DNA of 64,000 nt from Fomitopsis serialis (taxonomy: Eukaryota > Basidiomycota > Agaricomycetes > Polyporales > Fomitopsidaceae): positions 496,001 through 560,000 of the forward strand of contig NW_025954963.1 in assembly GCF_022376445.1 (NCBI RefSeq), written 5' to 3'. Shown here piece after piece: positions 1 through 11,555 of this stretch. The notes under the pieces were generated by a model, which worked only from the letters and a program-made list of their open reading frames with translations, was not told the DNA's origin and made no database searches. The first letter of the stretch is position 1; every line of letters begins with the position of its first letter. The position numbers were made by a program, and so were the translations under genes.

Positions 1-482
1 AAGTGCGGACCCTATAACTCCTTGCACGCTCTCTCCACTGGTCAGCTTCGTTCGTCCTAGCTCGCAAGCTCTCTTCAAGTTTACCTCGTATCATAGCTGC
101 CTGGACCCATCTTAGCGGCGACATAGATCGCAGTAGTCTGGACGCAGGCTTGAACCGGGAAGAAACCCTCCAGTGAGTGCTTTTTCTGGCCTTCATCACG
201 ACAATTAAATGCATGTACGAGCTTCATGCTTTCCACGCATCTAGCTGCATTGATGAGGGACCCTTGGGGGACGAACCTGTTGTTTTTCCAGATGGTGTGT
301 CCTTGAGTCCGGCGCGATGGCCATGCGTCTTGATCCAGCCATGCTCGCGATATTGACGGCTAGAAGCTCATGGCACGCCAAGAGGGGTTCGGACACACTG
401 ACCTTGGGATAATAGCCTTGTCCTCACTGACAGTAGTGAAGCAGTACAGTCATTAGTAGCTTCTTCTCTAGATACATCGCTG
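1..482. other. No gene recognised (3' flank of SHE9)
   Basis: No reading frame with recognisable protein content and no RNA gene was seen on either strand. The stretch probably holds the 3' untranslated region and terminator of the minus-strand SHE9-like gene and whatever lies left of the window. Confidence 0.4.
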
Positions 483-1668
483 CTAGCCGTACCAGGTGCG
501 AGCTAGCCAACCTACAACGCCTGCGACCGCCGCACTTGACGCGATTGCAAGGGCAATGGCTCGATCAGAAGTCAGTACGTGTAGAATCCGAGTCCGTCCC
601 ACTGCACGTCCACCTGCGTCAGCCGCTTCCGCAACTACCGTTGACACCACTTCAGGCGGCTGAGTTGAGTAGTAGACTGTTTCCATGATCTGCGTCAATG
701 CCCGGTCCTGGGAGTCCATCCGCTTGACCAGTGCGTCCGCCTTGCTCTCGAGCATCGCCGCGTTCTCCGCCGACATCTCTTCAACCTTGCGCTCGAACGT
801 CTGCGCAAGCCTCTTTCGCTTCCACGGTTCGACGAACATGATCGCCACCACAAACACAAACACGTTCACGCCCATGACCGCGAGCGAGCCGTACGTCGAC
901 GCGCTGCGGATCTTGTCCGACCACGCCTGCTCCTCGTGGTAGCGATTCAGGATGACGCGCATGAGCTCGCTGAACTCGCGCTCCACCGCATCCTCCGCGG
1001 TGGACGCGGCGAGCTTCGCCCGCGTCTCCTCCTGCTCGTGTAGATGGTCCTTGCGCACGAGCTCCGTGAACCGGATCACGTCCTGGTCCGACCAGGTCGA
1101 CTTGCGCTGCAGGAGGTCGTTCACCTCCCGCTGTGACGAGGCGCGCTGCCGAACGGCGGTGTCGTACGCCTCCTTGGATTCACGGGCTTCCCGCCGGACT
1201 GCCTCTATCCGCGCCTCTGTCCGTGCAGAGCGGCGTCAAGGTGCGGCACGGTATCACTCGCGTTGTAGGCTCACCCTGTGCCACCACCAGCCGCTTCAGC
1301 TCCTCGATCTCTCCGTATCCCGTCATCTTGTTGATCTCCTTCCCGAGTTGCGAGAATGACCGTGCTAGGGTTGCGGTGTACTGGTCTATCCGCTGGCGCG
1401 CGGCCGTAGCCGTGTGCGTCGACCATTGCTGCACCCGCTCTCTGACTTCCTTGAGTGCATCGACATTAGGTGACGTGATCTTCTCGGGCTCTTGTTTCGA
1501 AGGCTCTGAACGGTCTGGTTGTATCTCCTCTGATGGTCGGAGAGGTGGCGGGACACTGGTGGAGGAGAGTCGAAGCCGAGTACGGAATGTGGGATGGACG
1601 AGAGTGAATCTGGGAGTAAATAGGTAGGTGCGATGAAAGGTTGGTCTGAGGCAGGATGCCCTGAGCAT
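483..1668 (-). CDS. SHE9: SHE9/MDM33-family mitochondrial inner membrane protein
   Basis: Two exons, 1668-1275 and 1216-483, with a 58-base intron (donor GTGAGC, acceptor CAG) give an uninterrupted protein of 375 residues. The N-terminus MLRASCLRPTFHRTYLF is rich in Arg, Ser and hydrophobic residues and lacks acids, as expected of a mitochondrial presequence. A long charged coiled-coil region follows, then a membrane span (about residues 230-250, MGVNVFVFVVAIMFVEPW), a second coiled coil and a C-terminal span ending in WLARTWYG. Coiled coil then span then coiled coil then span is the SHE9/MDM33 plan; the yeast protein sits in the inner membrane and affects mitochondrial shape and fission. The start is the first ATG giving a presequence; the frame stays open upstream but without ATG. 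No frameshift was found. Family recognition is firm; function is inferred from yeast. Confidence 0.85.
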
Positions 1669-3210
1669 TTCCAAGCACAAAGATGGCTAGCAGGAGCTCA
1701 AGGGAGTGGCTGGCCGCGTCCTGCGGGCTTGTCGGGAATACGGATCAGTGTACGGCGGCGGCGGCAGCGAGTGCCAGCCACAGTGACACTTTCGCGGTCT
1801 GCCTGGCGCTACGCGTTCCACGTGATGAGCATTGAGCGCGAGCGTGTCTCGCGTCTGGCGTCAAATCTAGGGCACCCTCCCTGATCCTCCCAAGATCCTC
1901 CATGCTTTCCTCCGCAACTGCAAATGCTATAAGTACAGGCGTCCGGATTACTATGTCTTCCCACTGTGCCCTTTGCGCAAATGCTGGGATTGGCTTTAAT
2001 CTTGTTAGGTATGGTTGATAAGTCGTAGCCAATCCGACATGACCACCACGCCTCTGCGAGCGCTCTGTGTCAAGTTGCTGTCGGTTCAAGCTTTGCGCGA
2101 CATCGTCGTGCCGCCTTGACACTAATAATGTGTATTCTATGCCAAGGTGCGCACCTCGTTTCGCTGATTACTTCCAGCTAGGGTTCTCTCGGGGATAGTT
2201 GATCAAGGGCACTGGGAGACCCTTCGGGATGTCTTGCTACGCACAGTCAGTGTCAGCGAGATTGTGGACACCTCATTGCATCGAGCGATATGAGCTATCA
2301 CGATGCCTGTGAAGGCGATACAGGAATTTGTACATGCTCGGCTCTGGATCGGAAGGAATGGTGAAGTAGTCGCCCGTTCCGAGATGGCTAGCTACTTTAG
2401 TCTGGCCGCACATTCACCGACGTACCACGCACAATATCCCAAGTTACATATAGCAACACATTTCCAACCGTCAGCGGAGGAGTGCGCTATTGCGAACCTA
2501 GGCCTACATATAGTAGTAGTTACGTCGTCATCGAACGTTGAACGTGATGACTGGGCTGTCCGAACGCCGCACCGAGTACTAAACAGCAACTCGTCATATT
2601 GATGAAGTCTAATATAATACCTACTCATGACAACAGCGGGCGCCGAGCCTCAAGCTTCCGAGTCAAGGGCGTGTACCAAGAGAGCCACGCCTTAACTCGG
2701 CACTACTTATTATTTAAGACCGCTCTATCTCGGACAGCCGGACTCACATTTGACACCAGATAAGTAGTGTACATGCTGCAGGCGGGGTATTGGGTGTCCG
2801 ATTTTGTTTCGACTCACCTGACATCCGAGTTACACATCAATGTAAGGCGTCGCTCGTTTCTGGTAAGTCGGATGTTTCACTGGCACTGGTTTAGTGGTAT
2901 GAGTACTACGCTTCGGTCCACATTGACTGAGGCCAGGAAAGAGAAGCGCAAAGTTGGTGTCAAGTTTGTGTGCGCCAGAACTGCTCGTCCGCGGTGGGCG
3001 GGCAGGAGGAATGCAGGCTCCGAAGAACACAGCGTGGCTGGCGATTTCGGGGATCTGACGAGGCGCGATTGACAGCAGAAGAAGCGCCTGTCGGAGAGAC
3101 TGCGCGAATAAAAGTGGTCTCAGGTGCTTATTCGCGCTCATAGCCCTCTCCCCTACCCTACTCCAACCCCGTAGTCCTCCCCCGGTCGTCGTCGCTCGCC
3201 GTCGCCCGCC
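1669..3210. other. Spacer between SHE9 and the P450 reductase; no supported gene
   Basis: The spacer separates divergently transcribed genes and should carry both promoters. A minus-strand open frame at 1745-2122 and short plus-strand frames lack an ATG start or recognisable content, so I do not call them. Confidence 0.4.
3107..3210 (+). promoter_or_regulatory. Probable core promoter and leader of the P450 reductase gene
   Basis: A TATA-like AATAAAAG at 3107-3114 lies about 100 bases before the ATG. It is followed by a strongly pyrimidine-rich tract (about 3145-3200), the typical CT-rich leader of well-expressed fungal genes. No transcription start is known; this rests on composition and spacing only. 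Confidence 0.35.
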
Positions 3211-5607
3211 ATGGCGTCGAACTCGGACATAATTGTTCTCGCCGTCGGCCTGGTCCTCGCAGCAGTCTACCTGTTCCGGGACCAGCTCTTCGCCTCCAAA
3301 CCCAAGTCCACGCCTATAGCGCTCCCCAAGACCGCAAATGCAGGCGGCGGCGACCCCCGCGATTTCGTCCAGAAGATGAAGGATGCTGTAAGTATCGGTC
3401 GTGGGCGGGGACGCTGCGACGAATGTACGCTGTGCCCCGCAGCTGTGACTGTGCATCGCAATTCTCCCTGTATGCTGACACCTTGACTTCAGAAAAAGCG
3501 CATCGTCATCTTCTACGGTTCTCAAACTGGTACCGCAGAGGAATACGCCATCCGTCTCGCCAAGGAAGCCAAGCAGAAATTCGGTCTGGCATCGCTCGTA
3601 TGCGACCCCGAGGAGTACGACTTCGAGAAACTCGACCAGATCCCGGAGGACTGCTGTGTCTTCTTCGTCGTGGCTACCTATGGTGAGGGCGAGCCGACTG
3701 ACAACGCTGTCACGCTCTGCCAGAACCTCTCGGACGAGTCCTTCGAGTTCAGCAACGGCGAGCACAAGCTGCCCGGTGTCAAGTATGTCGTCTTCGGTCT
3801 CGGCAACAAGACGTACGAGCACTACAACCTTATCGCGAAGAACGTCGACCGCGATCTTGAGAAGATGGGTGGGATCAGGATTGGTGAGCGGGGCGAGGGT
3901 GATGACGACAAGAGCATGGAGGAGGACTACCTGGAGTGGAAGGATGGCATGTGGGAGGCATTTGCGCAGGCGATGAACGTCGAGGAGGGCCAGGGCGGTG
4001 ACACTCCCGACTTCGCTGTTACGGAGGTCGAATCCCATCCGCCTGAGAAGGTCTACCTCGGTAAGTCTGTGACATTTAATTCTTTCGTATCTGACTGACT
4101 CCGTCCAGGTGAATTGTCTGCCCGTGCTCTGACCCGCTCCAAGGGTATCCACGATGCGAAGAACCCCTACCCTGCTCCTATCACCGTAGGTCGGGAACTC
4201 TTCCAGCAGCCTTCGGAGAGGAACTGCGTGCACATGGAGTTCAACACTGAGGGTTCCGGTATCACGTACCAGCATGGCGACCACGTCGGTGTCTGGCCAT
4301 CCAACGCTGAGAACGAGGTCCTCCGGCTGCTCTGTGCGCTCGGTCTGCACGAGAAGAAGGACACGATCATCAACATCGAGTCGCTCGACCCGGCGCTCGC
4401 CAAGGTGCCATTCCCCGTCCCGACGACGTACATCACGGTCCTACGCCACTACATTGACATTAGCGCTGTCGCCGGACGTCAGATTCTCGGCGTCCTTTCT
4501 AAGTTCGCGCCCAACCCTGAGGCCGAGGCTTTCCTGAAGACGCTGAACACGAACAAGGACGAGTACAACAACGTCGTCGCGAATGGCTGTCTCAAGCTCG
4601 GCGAGATCCTGCAGCTCGCTTCCGGCAACGACATTGCTGTCGAGCCGTCACCGGAGAACACCACGGCATGGGCGATCCCCTTCGACATCATCGTGTCCAG
4701 CATCCCGCGTCTCCAACCCCGGTACTACTCCATCGCGTCCAGCCCCAAGCTCTACCCGAACTCGATCCACGTCACCGTCGTCGTCCTCGCGTACGAGTCT
4801 CTCGAGAGCGAGAAGGTCAAGACGCGCTGGATCCACGGTGTCGGCTCCAACTTTATCCTCAACCTCAAGTTCGCCGCGGGTAACGAGAGCGTCTCTCTGC
4901 TCGCTGAGGACGCAAAGCACAACCCATCTCTCGCGAAGTTGCCGAACTATGCGATTGAGGGGCCGCGGAGTGCGTACAAGCAGGAGACCATCTTCAAAGC
5001 GCCCATCCACGTCCGGAGGTCTACCTTCAGGCTGCCGACGAACCCCAAGAGCCCTGTCATCATGATCGGTCCCGGTACTGTGATTATACCGCATTTCCTC
5101 AGTAGTGAGTGTAATCTAATACATCATCAGGGTGTCGCACCATTCCGCGGCTTCGTGCAAGAGCGTGTCGCCATGGCTCGTCGTACGATCGAGAAGAACG
5201 GTGTAGAGGGTCTCGCCGACTGGGGCAGCATCCGCCTCTACTTCGGCTGCCGGCGTTCGGACCAGGACTTCCTCTACAAGGACGAGTGGCCCGAGCACGC
5301 GAAGGAGCTGCACGGCAAGTTCACGATGCGCTGTGCGTTCTCGCGCGAGGTGTACAAGCCCGACGGCGGCAAGATCTACGTGCAGGACCTGCTCTGGGAA
5401 GATCGCGACCACGTCGCGGACTCGATCCTAAACGGGAAGGGCTACGTGTACATCTGCGGTGACGCGAGGAGCATGAGCAAGGCGGTCGAGGAGACGCTGT
5501 GCAGGATATTGGGCGAGGCGAAGGGCGGCTCGGCGGAGGTGGAGGGCGCGGCGGAGGTTAAGTTGCTGAAGGAGCGCAGCCGGATGCTCTCGGATGTCTG
5601 GAGCTGA
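3211..5607 (+). CDS. CPR1: NADPH-cytochrome P450 reductase
   Basis: Four exons (3211-3387, 3493-4060, 4109-5079, 5131-5607) join without frameshift into 730 residues, the normal size. The enzyme passes electrons from NADPH through FAD and FMN to P450s and other haem proteins on the ER membrane. An N-terminal anchor (IIVLAVGLVLAAVYLF) is followed by a flavodoxin-type FMN domain (FYGSQTGTAEEYA, ATYGEGEPTDNA, FGLGNKTYEHYN), the FAD domain (RYYSIASSP, about residue 455) and the NADPH domain (GPGTGVAPFRGF, formed across the last intron, YFGCRRSDQDFLY, YVYICGDARSM). The C-terminus ends DVWS with the conserved Trp next to last. The 51-base last intron is needed to restore GPGTGVAPF. Recognition is unambiguous. 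Confidence 0.97.
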
Positions 5608-6098
5608 GGGAGCTTTGCTCATTGTCTTGTGTTTTTCATACACGCGCTGCTATCCATCGCTGTCGACGATCCTTTTTGCGGGCCCCGATCCGTATCTCTT
5701 GGAAGTAGATTTATTTATCTGTCTTGTGCATCAGACTGGCCGTAGACCATGCATACAATGGAATCACTCCTGCACCCCACTTCTTGCTCTGATGCCCCGT
5801 CTGCTATGTTCATCGCAACAATCCATGCCTCCAGAAGACCAGAGTCCCTCGTGGCCTGATACAGCTGGCGAGAGCTCAAGCCGGTGTCTGATGCGCCGTC
5901 AGTCTGTTGTCGGAAATCTGGAGGCGAACACTGGAATGCACTGTTCACGAACAATATATGTCACCTGCGCACCGCGGCGCTGAAAGTTTGTTCAATGACG
6001 TTACCCATCGCGGGGCAGCTGCTCGGTGGTTCCTTGTGGTGAAAGTCTGCCACGGCGATCCCTCAATGCTTGCCGTTTGCCCGAGCGCAGGTGCAACC
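5608..6098. other. Convergent 3' spacer between P450 reductase and YAE1; nothing recognised
   Basis: Both neighbours end here, so this should hold two 3' untranslated regions. Short open frames on both strands have no recognisable content. Confidence 0.4.
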
Positions 6099-6737
6099 TC
6101 AGCTCCACTGCAGTGACAAGCCCAACTGTGTGCAAATCGCAAGCAGGCGCGCTTGAAGTTTGCTGACATCGTCCATGGTAGGACGTTTCGCCGTCTCTGC
6201 CGCGCCCCCACCCATCTGCGCGAGCATGTCCTCCAGGCTCTCGATGGAGCGCTTCTCCTGTACCTCTTCCGGGACAGGCATCTCTGCTTCATCGGCCTCT
6301 TCGAGTCTGCGGTCGCCCAGATGCTCTCGCGCATGACGCACCGCCTCCAGGTCTGGGGGTGCGATGTCAGGGAAGCGGATGCTCCCTAGCTGGGAGACGA
6401 TGGCGCGAACTTCGTCGACAATCACTGCCTTTTCAGGCGTGGCGGGAGAAGCCTGGAGAAAAGATAGGAGTGCGGAGGCGATGCCTCGTAGGATGCCCAG
6501 TTGCCGTCCTATGGGTGCGCCGACTTGAGCAAAGCCCTCGTCGAAGCCTGCTTGGAGGGCAGATTCTTTGCCTGCAGTGATCCCTTCGCGGTATCCAGCC
6601 TACACAGTTACAATCGCTCAGTGAACAGACACATAGTGGTCCTGCGTACGTACATTCGTAAACCCGGACGACAGTTTGTCCCATTCTGCGTCGCGTACGA
6701 ATTGGGGGTTCTCCTGCCAGATATCTTCGTCGTCCAT
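6099..6737 (-). CDS. YAE1: YAE1-family Fe-S recruitment factor
   Basis: Two exons, 6737-6654 (28 codons) and 6599-6099, make 194 residues in one frame. Immediately after the intron the protein shows the spaced glycines of the deca-GX3 motif: GYREGITAGKESALQAGFDEG, then GFAQVGAPIGRQLGILRG. That is the signature of the YAE1/LTO1 family. In yeast, YAE1 with LTO1 adapts the cytosolic iron-sulfur assembly machinery to the ribosome recycling ATPase RLI1/ABCE1. The N-terminus MDDEDIW is acidic and the C-terminal half is helical and charged. It is divergent from HUT1, with 320 bases between the start codons. The family call rests on the glycine pattern and a length typical of the family. Confidence 0.85.
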
Positions 6738-7057
6738 GGCTCTGAAGGTGGAATTGATTTGGACACGGTGCTTTTTTATGCCAGGAATATCTTGTACGTT
6801 TACGCGTGCGGCAGCGAGAGTACGTACAACAACTGGAACAAGGCGAGCAGTTTGGGAGTTGCGACACCGGATCTCGATCGAGGGATGAGTGATCGATCGA
6901 ACCAATCTGGATCGACTCGCGCCCACTTGCCCAGCCAGCCACGTCGGCGCGCATCATGTGACGGACGCGACACGTCGACGGCGCGGCGGTGTTTCCGTCT
7001 CTCATCCCGACCGCTGAATTCCGCGGCGCGTAGGCGTCGTTACTCCTTCATACGACC
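6738..7057. promoter_or_regulatory. Shared divergent promoter, YAE1/HUT1
   Basis: This 320-base gap separates two start codons pointing away from each other and must contain both promoters. No clear TATA box or factor site stands out. Confidence 0.4.
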
Positions 7058-8506
7058 ATGTCATTCCTGAGGTATGCCTCGTACAAGTCAATGAGTATGC
7101 CGATACTTGTGAACTAAACACTGCCGGTAGACTTGCGATATGCGTCGCTGGCGTGTATTCCATGTTCCTGGTCAGCATCTGTGTTACCTTTGAAGAGGGT
7201 CATGCATTGATGTCCGTGTATAGCTGTGGGCAATAGCTCAGGAACGACGTGAGTGACACGACTGTTCACCTCCGAATAGAACTCAAGTGTAGCTTGCCCA
7301 GTATCCGTACCTTTCGACACCATTGACGGCAAGTCCTCTGACAAGTTCAACGCGCCTCTCTTCATGAACACATGCCAGAGTGCCTTCTGCGTACTATCCT
7401 CGCTCATATACTTGCGCATACGGAGTCCACGGCATAAGACTTTGCCCGAGATCCTAGGTGTCGCGCAGTCTTACCCCGTCAAGGAGGCTTCAAACGGTAC
7501 ATCGAAGACCAATGGGCACGCTCACCATGCGAAGCCTGACAACCGCTACTCGCTGAAGTCGCTCCTACTCCGCTACCTCCAGTGCTCGATCTTCGTCACT
7601 TCCGCCGCGCCATTTGGGTTCGCCGCTCTATCCTACATCACCTACCCAGCAATGGTGCTCGGCAAGTCTTGCAAGCTCGTCCCCGTCATGATCATGAACA
7701 TCCTCCTCTACCGACGGCGCTTCGCACCGTACAAGTACCTCGTCGTCGCAATGGTCACGCTCGGGATCACGATGTTTATGGGCTTCGGCGCGGAGAAGCC
7801 GGGCAAGTCCAAGCACGGCTCGAGCGCGGACGTGGGCGACCTCCCGATGAACAAGCAGTTCATTGGCATCGGGTACCTCCTCATCAACCTGGCCATCGAC
7901 GGCGCGACGAACTCGACGCAGGACGAGATCTTCGCGCGGTACAAGGTTTCGGGACAGCAAATGATGTTCTGGATCAACCTGTTCTGTACGGTCCTCACGT
8001 CGTTGATGTGTGTGCTGCCACTGCCGTACATCCCCGTGCTGCATCCCGGGGAGAGCGGGACGACGGAGCTGCACGGCGCGCTGGAGTTCATTAGGACCCA
8101 CACAGATATTGTCAAGGCTTTGCTGCAGTTCGCGTTGACCGGTTCGCTAGGGCAGCTGTTCATCTTCGAGACACTGCAACACTTCGGCTCATTAACCCTT
8201 GTGTACGGTGTTGTAACCGGTTTCAAATTGTTTCTGTGCTTATGCTCTATACAGGACTGTCACACTCACTCGCAAGATGTTCACCATGCTGCTGTCGGTC
8301 ATTGTGTACAGCCACAAGCTTACATTGGGCCAGTGGCTAGGTACTTCTGTGGTGTTTGCTGGGATCTCCGTAGAAGCATGGGTGAAGCGGAAAGGTTCGT
8401 CGGCAACCCTCATCGTTTTTCGGCATTTGACTGATCATGCTTTTCAGACGTACACGCAAAACGAGTCCTTCAGGAAAAGGAGAAGGCCAAGATCAAGAGC
8501 CTGTAA
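7058..8506 (+). CDS. HUT1: UDP-galactose transporter homologue HUT1 (SLC35B type)
   Basis: A multi-pass ER transporter expected to exchange UDP-sugar (UDP-galactose or UDP-glucose) across the ER membrane. The gene starts with a tiny exon encoding MSFL(R), continues as [13 protein letters not shown], and after short introns near 7180-7280 reads a long exon from about 7290 to 8202. Family landmarks include [48 protein letters not shown] and [20 protein letters not shown]. An intron at 8203-8254 restores [20 protein letters not shown], the conserved last-helix region, and a last intron near 8395-8446 leads to the lysine-rich tail ending AKIKSL. The second and third introns are the least certain part. 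It runs convergently into the STYX-like gene, 176 bases away. Confidence 0.9.
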
Positions 8507-8682
8507 CTTGCTCCGGGTGCGAACTCGGACTGTCGTTAGGATTCGTGGCGGGATATACAATACGATGGGCAGCAACGGACAATATCATACACAGCATAGC
8601 ATTACAACCAATGGAACCAGGTAAATTATTGATCATCTTGCCCTAGAATTGGTAACGGTCTTGTGTAATGAAAGGAACGTGA

Positions 8683-9718
8683 TTACGTCTGCATAGCATC
8701 ATCCTCGTCCATGAGAGCTCGCTTGCGCTCTTCATCCCTAGGTACAGCACGGCGCGATGAGCCATCGCGATGCTGGGCAGGTGGACATCCACGGACATAC
8801 CTCTCATCGCCATCTTCGTCGTCTTCAACAGCGCGCTTACGCCGCGCGGCTGCCGCCTGGTATGCGGGAAACGAGGCCACCGCATTGCGTGCCTTGTAGA
8901 TGGACTCGTATTCCTGTGCCGCAGCTGTGAGCTTCGATGCCTTTCTACAGGCGGTGTCAAGACGCACCTTGAGCTGGGTGAGGAAGCCACCGTTCGGAGA
9001 AATGCAGTATCGCCTGTTCTGCACGAGGTGGAGAGCGTCCTCCCAGGACAAGTTGTGTTGCTGCATGACATACATTACGACGAAGGCGGGCGAAAGACTG
9101 ATACCCCCTGATACAGTCGTCAATACGTCGTCTGTCTTTCAGGAGCCTAGACAGGAGGAATACATACCGTTACAATGCACTAGCACTCTTCCACCCGCTG
9201 AAATTGCCTCATCTATGAATTGCTTCGCTCTATATGCTACACGCGTCAGAGGCAGCGACCGCACATCATTCGTGTATGATACCCACTGAGGAAATAGCCG
9301 GATGAGGTTCTGCTCCTCGCTGTCCTCCACGTCGAGTACCATGTAGCGGAAGTGATCTTGGAACCGGGGACGGACGGAGAACGCCTCCTTGGCATCACGG
9401 ATGCACACTCTGGGAAGGGGTGCTTGAGTATTCTCACCATTACACGCCGTTGCGTACGATCGCGCGCACTCACATGTGGGTCACTCCGATCTCCTGGAGG
9501 GTCGGCAATGATTTCGAGGCTTGAAGGGGCCCGAGTAGCAAGCCCGGGAGGATCTCCTGGCATTGCCTACGCATCTCATACCTGGCGTGCAGCGACGCAG
9601 TAAGCGACGGAGGTGGATGCAACATGCGGCCCACTACTCACGACCACTCAACGTCCCCTGGGCCTTGTATCATCTCGCGAATCTGCTCGTCCGTCATCTG
9701 CGGCGGCGTGGTCGCCAT
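8683..9718 (-). CDS. STYX-like dual-specificity pseudophosphatase
   Basis: Four exons read MATTPPQMTDEQIREMI, then ILPGLLLGPLQASKSLPTLQE, IVCIRDAK, FRYMVLDVED, then the active-site loop and a basic tail. The order and wording match STYX (LPGL.LGP, THI.CIR, FRY.VLD, NP.GF..QL, EYE.IY). The dual-specificity phosphatase signature HCX5R is here HCNGGISLS: the cysteine is kept but the arginine position is leucine. The loop is formed by joining HCN (9169-9180) to exon 9113 downward across an intron; both sides stay in frame, so the Leu is not a sequencing shift. Without that arginine phosphate binding should fail, so I infer a phospho-reader or scaffold rather than an enzyme. The C-terminus carries a KRAVEDDEDGDERYV stretch that may be a localisation signal. 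Confidence 0.85.
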
Positions 9719-9972
9719 GGCGGATGTCGTATGGCGAATGACTGCGCTCGTCTATGGTGAGTGAGTGTGGACGTGAACGTGGTATGAGGGAGAGGGGGTA
9801 AACAGGACGCGACCGTGACTATGATCACGGCAGCGCGTCTCATTCGTGCCCACTTTGGGTCCGGACGCGTCTCGTGTGGCTCGGCCGCTTGTGACGCTCT
9901 CCGCCCCCCATTGTCCTCTGCGTCACGCTTCCTAGTCAGTCTGTGCAAGCATTATTTAGAGCTGTCGAAGCC
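9719..9972. promoter_or_regulatory. Shared divergent promoter, STYX-like/CobW
   Basis: The 254 bases between two divergent start codons include one perfect ACGCGT at 9865-9870, the core of the MluI cell-cycle box. A single copy is weak evidence. Confidence 0.35.
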
Positions 9973-11555
9973 ATGGCGGACGATGAAGAAATACCGTAGG
10001 CAATTCCGGCACCTGGTTTGTACTCAGCGGTGCTCACATGCAATTTAACCCCCGTAGAACTCTGATCGAAAACGACACCGTCGAAGGAAAGACCGAGCCG
10101 AAAGAGCTGCCTCTGACTGTGCCTCTGACCATTATCTGTGGCTTCCTTGGGGCGGGTAAATCTACGCTAGTAAAGTACGTCTCAACTGAATATGACGGAT
10201 CCATTTGCTGACCGGTGTGCCCAGGAGGATCCTGACCGAACGGCATGGCTACCGGATAGCCGTCATCATGAACGAGTTCGGAGACACTGCTGTAAGCTGC
10301 ACAAACTACGGCACCTGCATGGCGAGGTTAGCTCACCAATAATGATGGTAGGACATCGAAGGTTTGCCGAGACTCACGCCGGGCTCGGCCTATTCTCATG
10401 CACACCATTGACCAGCAAAAACAATCAACGTCTCTTCTCCTAACGATCCCTCCGAGCAATCGGAGGAGTTCCTTGAGCTGGCGAACGGGTGTCTCTGCTG
10501 TAGCATCAAAGATACCGGTGTCGCTGCCATCGAACGGCTTATGCAGAAGAAGGGTGCATTCGATCATATCCTATTGGAGACTACAGGGCTGGCTGACCCC
10601 GGTAAGCACGTCTTCCATCACCAGGTAGCTGGATGATCTGTGACGGTGAAATAGGTCCCATCGCATCCATGTTCTGGCAAAATGAGGAATTCGCTATGGG
10701 TCTAGGTAGAGATATCCACCTGGACGGCGTAGTATGTGTCGTTGATGCCGTCTTTGGTAGACAGGTATGTCGACACTTGATATTGTCTTATCTCTCCTTT
10801 CTTCTGATGGAACACAATACAGCAAATGGAGGAAGACCATTCCGATGAGGGCATCGGCGAGAGTCTGAGGTGAGAGCCACCAGAAGTTGAAGCAAGGTCT
10901 CACCTAAGTTAATCATACCATACAGGCAAATTGCTGGGTCCGATGTGATCCTCTCAACAAAGTTGACTTGGTGCCAACAAGTCAGGTTGAAAGCACGGAG
11001 GATGTTATCCGCAGTATCAACCCCGCAGCCTCAATATACCGGACCGTCAGAGGTCAGATTGACCTCAAACGTATCATGGGTATCGAGCGTACACGTCGCG
11101 GCCTCTCATACAGGTCCCACCCACGCGTTACACTCCTCGCACGACGGCCATGATCACGACCACGATCACAGCAACCATGACCATCCGCATCCCCCAACCC
11201 ATTACGAGCTGCGCGGTATATCCAGCCTGCAAGTCAATTGTCCGGTCCTCAGTCCGTCTCAGTACGAGAAGCTGGACGAATGGATCGCAGTGTGCTTTGG
11301 GAGCAACAGCTCCCTGGCGAGTCATCAGGGCACGGCACGTCCGATCTGATCGTCCTCCGGTGTAAGGGGATGTTCAGGACGACCGCTAGCGAGACGTATG
11401 TTCTGCAGGGTGTGCGGAACTTGTACGACATCATGAAGGTGGAAGAGGGGGGTGAGGCTGATACGGGCGTACCGGACATGGGCAAGGTCGTCCTCATAGG
11501 GAAGGGCTTGGACGAACGCGTACGACAAAGCCTAAAAGCTGTTCTTAGTAGTTGA
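9973..11555 (+). CDS. CobW-domain GTPase, ZNG1-type zinc chaperone
   Basis: A SIMIBI-class GTPase whose relatives hand zinc to client proteins such as methionine aminopeptidase 1. Exons give [14 protein letters not shown], Walker [14 protein letters not shown] (split by an intron after GTAAA), the switch region [15 protein letters not shown], the metal site GCLCC (near 10490-10502), [18 protein letters not shown] and the guanine motif ILSNKVDLVP. A His/Asp-rich loop follows (about 11130-11190), then the C-terminal CobW domain ending KAVLSS. The phrase DIE(A) sits on a 10-base exon, 10352-10361. Human ZNG1 begins with a CPELVPI client motif; the aligned EEIPTLIE here lacks its cysteine. The region around 11050-11130 needs one more splice or a frame correction that I could not settle. 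Confidence 0.88.

Noticed and set aside
1745..2122. Minus-strand frame of 125 codons between SHE9 and the reductase
   Set aside because: It has no ATG at its start, ends in a poly-Ala stretch and resembles no family. Treated as chance.
2830..4350. 506-codon minus-strand open frame across the P450 reductase gene
   Set aside because: It lies antisense to well-conserved reductase exons and their introns. Its translation is Leu/Val/Arg-rich without family features, as expected of the complement of GC-biased codons.
7628..8101. Long antisense frames over HUT1
   Set aside because: They mirror the conserved transporter exon and carry no independent family signal.
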